Shown one piece after another: positions 17,401 through 20,509 of a stretch of 20,509 bases of DNA. The stretch is from Flavobacterium sp. (lineage in GTDB: Bacteria; Bacteroidota; Bacteroidia; Flavobacteriales; Flavobacteriaceae), in assembly GCA_030152225.1 (NCBI GenBank), contig JASLHL010000079.1, positions 1 to 20,509 of the forward strand. Reading direction: 5' to 3'. Positions within the stretch are counted from its first letter, which is position 1, and every line of letters begins with the position of its first letter. The translations under genes were made by a program, and so were the position numbers. Below the pieces are notes generated by a model that saw only the letters and a program-made list of their open reading frames with translations, had not been told where the DNA came from and did not search any database.

Positions 17401-17642
17401 ATATTCAATTCGGATATGATTTAGCGAAACTATTGCCTAAACATTTGGGAATAGATACGCTACAGCTGTATGTATCGGGTGAAAATTTATTCACTTATTC
17501 ACCTTTTTATAAACGTTCTAGCGCTATAGATGTAGAGAATATAGGAGCCTCTGATCAAGATTTAGCTAATACAAACTATGGGGATGGGTTTAATTACCCC
17601 CTATTAAAGAGTATCTCTTTTGGAATTAATATCAGTTTTTAA
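14418..17642 (+). CDS. SusC/RagA-like TonB-dependent receptor (second, no STN)
   Basis: An outer-membrane importer of 1074 residues. Order: signal peptide 1-28 (ending ASGYAQAQ), CarboxypepD_reg-like domain about 30-100 (VIKGKVQASDGHLPGASVKD, LTDLDGEFTI), TonB-box-like LDELVVVAYG at 107-116, plug about 118-232 (FNIRGATSIGQGG, ALVLIDGVEGDP, VSVLKDASSAAIYGARGAFG), then the barrel to the terminal SISFGINISF. A DLNNDGVIDNGD calcium-site-like loop occurs late in the barrel, as in many SusC proteins. Unlike the first receptor it goes straight from signal peptide to the beta-sandwich, so it should import without signalling to FecR. It starts 11 bases after the DUF5689-like gene and pairs with the SusD-like gene that follows. 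Confidence 0.95.
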   Translation: MKQIEQNIRYFVCTFFILLAASGYAQAQSTVIKGKVQASDGHLPGASVKDISASTLVLTDLDGEFTIQTTAITGVLEVSLYGYITKQVRFEQGKEVLVHLQEENQHLDELVVVAYGEQKKENLTGAVDQIKGSALENRALPNAALGLQGLVANLNIAPTDGKPTQSPRFNIRGATSIGQGGSALVLIDGVEGDPALLNANDIESVSVLKDASSAAIYGARGAFGVVLITTKKPQKDHFVISYSQNVSFKKPTRLPDFVTDSYTWASMFNEAFSSWNNYSSTPQNVNKTMPFSQEYLLELERRSKDPNAPKVEIDPQTGEYVYYGNTDWQKLLYKDQTYALTHNLYLSSGTEKSQFSLSGQLIDQKGLFRYNSDDYKMYNFRAVASSKLSTWLDFSNTASFAKTAYHNPLNVGEAGGIWRNMVAEGHPMSPMLNPDGTLTHSAAYTVGDFYYGKNGLDKNNKLFKNTTSFKANIQEDVVSVNADFTYQLKVEEETRRRVPVPYSKSPGIIQYLGASTNDYRVMNRNTEYLTSNVYVKLKQDWNKHNFNALIGLNQEMSTFKNTGSQRNGLLFDDANDLDLATGESMIVSGGYERWSVLGGFYRLNYDYDNRYLVELNGRYDGSSKFPSNERFAFFPSISAGWNVSNEPFWNLSPQYISLLKFRGSYGALGNGNIRSYSFIEQLMINRELRILNGDLATYTSAPSVIPKGLTWETVTTKNIGLDVNFFNNRLTFSGDVYSRTTKDMFTLGPELPAVFGSSSPKGNYADLRTNGWEITINWRDQINVLAKPLNYNVRFTLADNKTKITKYNNPTNKLNDYYAGQQLGEIWGYVTDGFFTSEDQIKSAANQDLFSSTAQGIWRTGDIKFKDLNNDGVIDNGDNTVDNPGDRKVIGNSLPRYTFGLQLSADWNNFFVSAFFQGVGKQDWYPSKGANSFWGQYNAPYGHPLQSQLGDIWTEENPNAYFPRYTGYLAWSDSGTLRQTQTKYLQNVAYIRLKNIQFGYDLAKLLPKHLGIDTLQLYVSGENLFTYSPFYKRSSAIDVENIGASDQDLANTNYGDGFNYPLLKSISFGINISF

Positions 17643-17654
17643 AAATTAAGTACG

Positions 17655-19406
17655 ATGTCAAAAATAAATTTTTTCTATATTTTTCTACTTCTCTGTTGCG
17701 TCGGATGTGCAGAGTTAGACCAGGATCCCGTATCTACAGTGAGTAGAGAAGCTGTCTTTACTAGCGAAAAAGGATTGGAATTGTACGCTAAATCCTTTTA
17801 CCAAATCTTGCCAACGACCAACGAAATTCTCCGTGGAGATAATATGGCCGATTATATAGTGCGAAAAGATGTGCCTAACTTTTTTAGAGCAGGTGCTTTC
17901 GGACCGAAACAATCCTCTGGATGGAGTTGGGGACAATTGCGAAATGTCAACTATTTTTTGGAACAGAACACATCAAGCCAAATAGACTTAGAAACAAGAA
18001 ACCATTACAACGGACTGGCGCGTTTTTTTAGAGCTTTGTTTTATTTTGAAAAAGTAAAGCGATTTGGTGATGTACCTTGGGTCAATAAAACGTTAGGTGT
18101 AGATGACGATCAGCTTTATGCAGGTCGAGATTCGCGTGTGGTTGTGATGGATGCGGTAATGCAAGATCTCGATTTTGCCTATGCCCATATCAGAACAAAA
18201 AAAGAGGCATCAAGAACACTAATTACAAAAGAAGTAGTGGCCGCTTTTAAATCGAGAATTGCCTTATTCGAAGGAACCTATCGCAAGTATCATACAGAAC
18301 TTAACCTAGTTTCCTCAGCCGATGAATTCCTACAGCAAGCTGTTGTAGCTGCAGAATTGGTAATATCAAGCGGTCAATATAGTTTACATACCCAATCAGA
18401 AACTCCATATCGCGATCTTTTTATACAAGATCAACCCAACGCCAATGAATTTTTGTTGGTCAATGCCTATGATAAAGAACTAGGCATACTCCACGATGCT
18501 AACTGGTATTATACGAGTGCTTCCTATGGAGACCGAATTAGTTTCACTCGTAGTTTTATTCATACCTTCCTCAATCAAGATGGTACTAGTTTTACTGCCA
18601 ATGCAGCCTATAAAACAAAAAGTTTTATGGAGGAAGTAGAACAACGCGACAAAAGATTATCCCAACTTATCCGTACCAAAGGATACCAAAGAAATGTTGG
18701 TGGAATCCTAACACAGACACCTCCCGTATTTAGTTATACCTACAGCGGATATCAACCCATCAAATGGGTGAAAGATGATGTGTATTACGATAGTGGTCGA
18801 AATAATACCAATGCAGTTCCCATTCTGAGATATGCTGAGGTCTTACTCAATTACGCAGAAGCCTTAGCTGAGCTAAATCTTATGTCAGAAGAACAATGGC
18901 AAAAAACCATTGGTCAATTAAGAGCAAGAGCAGGAATTGAAAACAATACAAGTAAGCCCAATACAGTAGATACTTACTTGCAATCTACCTTTTATCCTGA
19001 AATTTCTGATCCAGTAGTTTTAGAGGTAAGGCGAGAAAGAGCCATTGAACTCGCTTTAGAAGGCTTTCGATTTGATGATGTTGTTCGTTGGAAGATGGGG
19101 AAATTGTATGAAAAAGAAAGAAATGGAATCTATGTCAGACAACTTGATGAACCCCTTGATTTAAATAGTGATGGTGTTTTAGATGTAGTCTTTTACCTAG
19201 GTAAACCCAAAGATCAGATTCCGGGGGTGAACTACGTGAATGTTGACCCTGCCAAAGGAGGATTACGCTTATCAGAAACAACAAAAGGAGAATTAGAATG
19301 GTTGTGGAATGACCCTATTCAATGGGAAGACAAATTTTATTTATATCCAATTCCAGAAAAAGACTTATTAATCAATACAAATTTAAAACAAAATCCAGGA
19401 TGGTAA
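17655..19406 (+). CDS. SusD/RagB-like surface lipoprotein (second pair)
   Basis: A 583-residue SusD-family lipoprotein. The signal peptide is short and cysteine-rich (LLLCCVGC), with acylation expected at C18, followed by AELDQDPVSTVS. Family landmarks are ARFFRALFYFEKVKRFGDVPW in the N-terminal helical part (given as two overlapping blocks around 116-136), ILRYAEVLLNYAEALAELNL near 392-411, then RRERAIELALEGFRFDDVVR, and a terminal FYLYPIPEKDLLIN. An acidic DLNSDGVLD loop at 502-510 resembles a calcium-binding loop and is common in this branch. It starts 12 bases after its SusC partner and overlaps the next gene by seven bases. Sequence differs clearly from the first SusD-like protein, so the pairs are not a recent duplication. 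Confidence 0.94.
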   Translation: MSKINFFYIFLLLCCVGCAELDQDPVSTVSREAVFTSEKGLELYAKSFYQILPTTNEILRGDNMADYIVRKDVPNFFRAGAFGPKQSSGWSWGQLRNVNYFLEQNTSSQIDLETRNHYNGLARFFRALFYFEKVKRFGDVPWVNKTLGVDDDQLYAGRDSRVVVMDAVMQDLDFAYAHIRTKKEASRTLITKEVVAAFKSRIALFEGTYRKYHTELNLVSSADEFLQQAVVAAELVISSGQYSLHTQSETPYRDLFIQDQPNANEFLLVNAYDKELGILHDANWYYTSASYGDRISFTRSFIHTFLNQDGTSFTANAAYKTKSFMEEVEQRDKRLSQLIRTKGYQRNVGGILTQTPPVFSYTYSGYQPIKWVKDDVYYDSGRNNTNAVPILRYAEVLLNYAEALAELNLMSEEQWQKTIGQLRARAGIENNTSKPNTVDTYLQSTFYPEISDPVVLEVRRERAIELALEGFRFDDVVRWKMGKLYEKERNGIYVRQLDEPLDLNSDGVLDVVFYLGKPKDQIPGVNYVNVDPAKGGLRLSETTKGELEWLWNDPIQWEDKFYLYPIPEKDLLINTNLKQNPGW

Positions 19407-20284
19407 AATTGAAAAAAATCACTAGCAGAGTAACGAGTCTTGTTATTTTATTGTTCACTTTAGCTTGTAATTCAAGTGACAATGTAGTCGGAAACGAAAA
19501 AGACAAAGAACAAGGCGGAGGGAAAGAAGAAGTTCCCAAAGAAGAGAAAAAGGTGTTGACCTTGATGAGTTATAACATCCATATCGCTAACCCACCATCA
19601 AAAGGAGATGGATTTGTAGATATCGACGCCATTGCTGCGGTAATCAATGCAGAAAACCCAGATGTGGTATTGTTACAAGAAGTAGATCGATTTACTGATC
19701 GATCAGGTAAAACCCTAGATCAAGCCTTGACATTAGGAGCAAAAACCAACATGAATTATTACTTTGCTAAAGCATTAAATCGCTCAAATGGAGAATATGG
19801 TGTTGCTGTCTTGACAAAAAAAGAACATAAACTTGCAGTTAAACACAGTTTACCTGGAGCAGAGGGAACTAAATCGGAATTGAGAACAATTGGTTTAGTT
19901 GAAATAGAATTTGAGGAAGGACAAAGTATGTATGTAGCTTCTACGCATATTGATCACCTGGAAGACCGCAGTAAACAAGTGCAATTGAGAGAAATGATGA
20001 ATTTCTTAACTCCTTATAATAGTAAACCCATTATAATAGGAGCTGATTTAAATATGCCACCAACACATGAGTTGTGGAATTCATTATCCACTATGTTTCA
20101 AACAGGATGTATGGGAACATGTCCTTTGACTGCTCCAGCTAAAAAACCGAGAACAACAATTGATTATCTTATGATGAATGAAAAGGCTAGAGAAATATTT
20201 TCAGTAACCGACTATTATACTGTAAAAGATGATTATGCATCAGACCATTTTCCTGTTGTAATGAAAATAGAAGTAAAAAAATAA
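19400..20284 (+). CDS. Endonuclease/exonuclease/phosphatase (EEP) family lipoprotein
   Basis: A 294-residue divalent-metal-dependent phosphoesterase anchored as a lipoprotein. I start at the ATG at 19400, which overlaps the SusD stop by seven bases (ATGGTAA) and gives MVKLKKITSR, a hydrophobic core and lipobox LAC with C23; the longer frame from 19322 would bury the signal peptide. A charged linker (about 31-50, rich in E, K and G) precedes the catalytic domain. EEP motifs are all present: LMSYNIH (N59), VVLLQEVDR (E94), GEYGVAVL, STHIDH (H183), IIGADLN (D216, N218), TTIDYLM (D255) and SDHFPV (D282, H283). The family includes DNases, sphingomyelinases and inositol phosphatases, so the scissile bond is a phosphoester but the substrate is open. 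C237 and C241 may form a disulfide. It is the only evident hydrolase of the locus. Confidence 0.9.
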   Translation: MVKLKKITSRVTSLVILLFTLACNSSDNVVGNEKDKEQGGGKEEVPKEEKKVLTLMSYNIHIANPPSKGDGFVDIDAIAAVINAENPDVVLLQEVDRFTDRSGKTLDQALTLGAKTNMNYYFAKALNRSNGEYGVAVLTKKEHKLAVKHSLPGAEGTKSELRTIGLVEIEFEEGQSMYVASTHIDHLEDRSKQVQLREMMNFLTPYNSKPIIIGADLNMPPTHELWNSLSTMFQTGCMGTCPLTAPAKKPRTTIDYLMMNEKAREIFSVTDYYTVKDDYASDHFPVVMKIEVKK

Positions 20285-20293
20285 AAAATGTAA

Positions 20294-20335
20294 TGGAGTG
20301 GTAGCTAAGTTTACGTTGAACCCAAAGCAACTCCA
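20294..20335 (+). repeat. Inverted repeat past the EEP stop codon
   Basis: TGGAGT (20294-20299) can pair with ACTCCA (20330-20335) across a 30-base loop, just after the last gene of the locus. It is not followed by a T-run and may only stabilise the transcript end ahead of the main terminator. Confidence 0.3.
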
Positions 20336-20353
20336 GTAAAAAACATTTTAGAC

Positions 20354-20389
20354 ATGCCCCAAAAAGTGCTTAACTTCTTGGGGCATTTT
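20354..20389 (+). terminator. Terminator of the dual SusCD locus
   Basis: ATGCCCCAA (20354-20362) pairs perfectly with TTGGGGCAT (20378-20386); after one A-C mismatch the stem continues as AAGT/ACTT around a five-base loop. Four Ts follow. The GC-rich stem about 70 bases past the EEP stop marks the end of the locus. Confidence 0.8.
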
Positions 20390-20428
20390 CTATGAGTAGA
20401 AAACAGCAATATGGTTTCACCTAGACGT

Positions 20429-20482
20429 GCGTTAAGAGACTGTAGTCTTTTACTCTGCTAAAGAGAGGTACTCAATTAACGC
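20429..20482. repeat. Nested inverted repeats at right edge
   Basis: The outer arms GCGTTAA (20429-20435) and TTAACGC (20476-20482) match perfectly, extended by GAG/CTC across a two-base bulge. Inside are AGACT/AGTCT (20437-20441 with 20444-20448) and CTCT/AGAG (20453-20456 with 20462-20465). The 54-base set can fold as a branched structure. It is too short for a tRNA and has no T-loop motif. Nothing else is recognisable between the operon terminator and the window end. Confidence 0.4.
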
Positions 20483-20509
20483 TTAAATATCGGATTTGGT
20501 TGACATCGT

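Larger units (their letters stand above)
5229..20284 (+). other. Nine-gene ECF-controlled dual SusCD locus (putative operon)
   Basis: Nine co-directional genes: sigma, FecR, SusC, SusD, YdcF-like, DUF5689-like, SusC, SusD, EEP lipoprotein. The junctions are 113-base gap, 4-base overlap, 3, 2, 40, 11 and 12-base gaps, and 7-base overlap, with no internal terminator seen and a strong terminator after the last gene. This tight packing argues for one long transcript of about 15 kb. The set has the regulatory and import parts of a polysaccharide utilisation locus but none of the carbohydrate-active enzymes. The EEP lipoprotein is the only clearly recognised hydrolase, which points to a phosphoester or phosphodiester substrate. 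That substrate is inference. Confidence 0.8.

Noticed and set aside
19322..19399. Upstream start for the EEP protein
   Set aside because: It would add 26 residues in front of a complete lipoprotein signal peptide and overlap the SusD gene by 85 bases; the ATG at 19400 is far better.
5229..20284. Classical polysaccharide utilisation locus
   Set aside because: SusCD pairs suggest it, but there is no glycoside hydrolase, lyase, esterase of glycan type, sulfatase or hybrid two-component sensor in the unit.
20429..20482. tRNA-like cloverleaf
   Set aside because: The outer 7-bp stem suggests an acceptor stem, but the element is only 54 bases long and lacks the T-loop GGTTCGA-type motif and a usable anticodon arm.
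20390..20509. 3' end of a minus-strand gene entering from the right
   Set aside because: Short frames read in from the edge on the minus strand (one ending VNQIRYLSVN), but all stop within about 12 codons or fewer, which is too little to support a gene or a transposase call.
1..20509. CRISPR array, prophage or insertion sequence
   Set aside because: I found no regularly spaced direct repeats, no phage structural genes and no transposase or integrase; the genes have a uniform base composition by eye.

Overview
The window looks like chromosomal DNA of a Bacteroidota bacterium, most likely a marine or soil-type Flavobacteriaceae; a Myroides-like genome is my guess but cannot be proven from sequence alone. 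The support is AT-rich DNA, two SusC/SusD pairs, a FecI/FecR-type ECF sigma and anti-sigma pair, lipoproteins with Bacteroidota-type signal peptides, A-rich start regions without clear Shine-Dalgarno sites, and TAnnTTTG-like -7 promoter elements. I see no transposase, phage gene, CRISPR array, tRNA or rRNA.

Left flank (1-5100). A truncated minus-strand gene runs off the left edge. An AraC-family regulator (minus) follows, with a clear terminator behind it. Next comes a roughly 650-base non-coding stretch with three inverted repeats, one of them shaped like a plus-strand terminator that has no gene in front of it. Then come a GNAT acetyltransferase (minus), a BrnQ branched-chain amino acid carrier (plus), a bidirectional terminator, and a secreted class II cyclic-nucleotide phosphodiesterase of the metallo-beta-lactamase fold (minus).

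Main locus (5229-20284). Nine genes lie head to tail on the plus strand, with junctions from a 7-base overlap to 113 bases: ECF sigma factor, FecR anti-sigma factor, SusC-like receptor with an STN signalling domain, SusD-like lipoprotein, a secreted DUF218/YdcF-like protein with a long unassigned N-terminal half, a DUF5689-like lipoprotein with a C-terminal jelly-roll-like domain, a second SusC-like receptor without STN, a second SusD-like lipoprotein, and a lipoprotein of the endonuclease/exonuclease/phosphatase (EEP) family. A strong hairpin terminator follows the last gene.

How it probably works. Substrate binding by the first SusC/SusD pair is relayed through the STN domain to FecR, which releases the sigma factor to switch on the locus. 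The second pair would import a related or processed ligand. There is no glycoside hydrolase, polysaccharide lyase, sulfatase or peptidase, so this is not an ordinary polysaccharide utilisation locus. The only recognisable hydrolase is the EEP lipoprotein, a phosphoester/phosphodiester cleaver, alongside a probable OB-fold-like DUF5689 protein and, divergently across the same intergenic region, a secreted cyclic-nucleotide phosphodiesterase. I infer a surface system for harvesting a phosphodiester-containing substrate (nucleic acid, nucleotide or phospholipid head group). This is the most interesting hypothesis in the window.

Right flank (20285-20509). It holds the operon terminator and a compact set of nested inverted repeats; no gene could be assigned.
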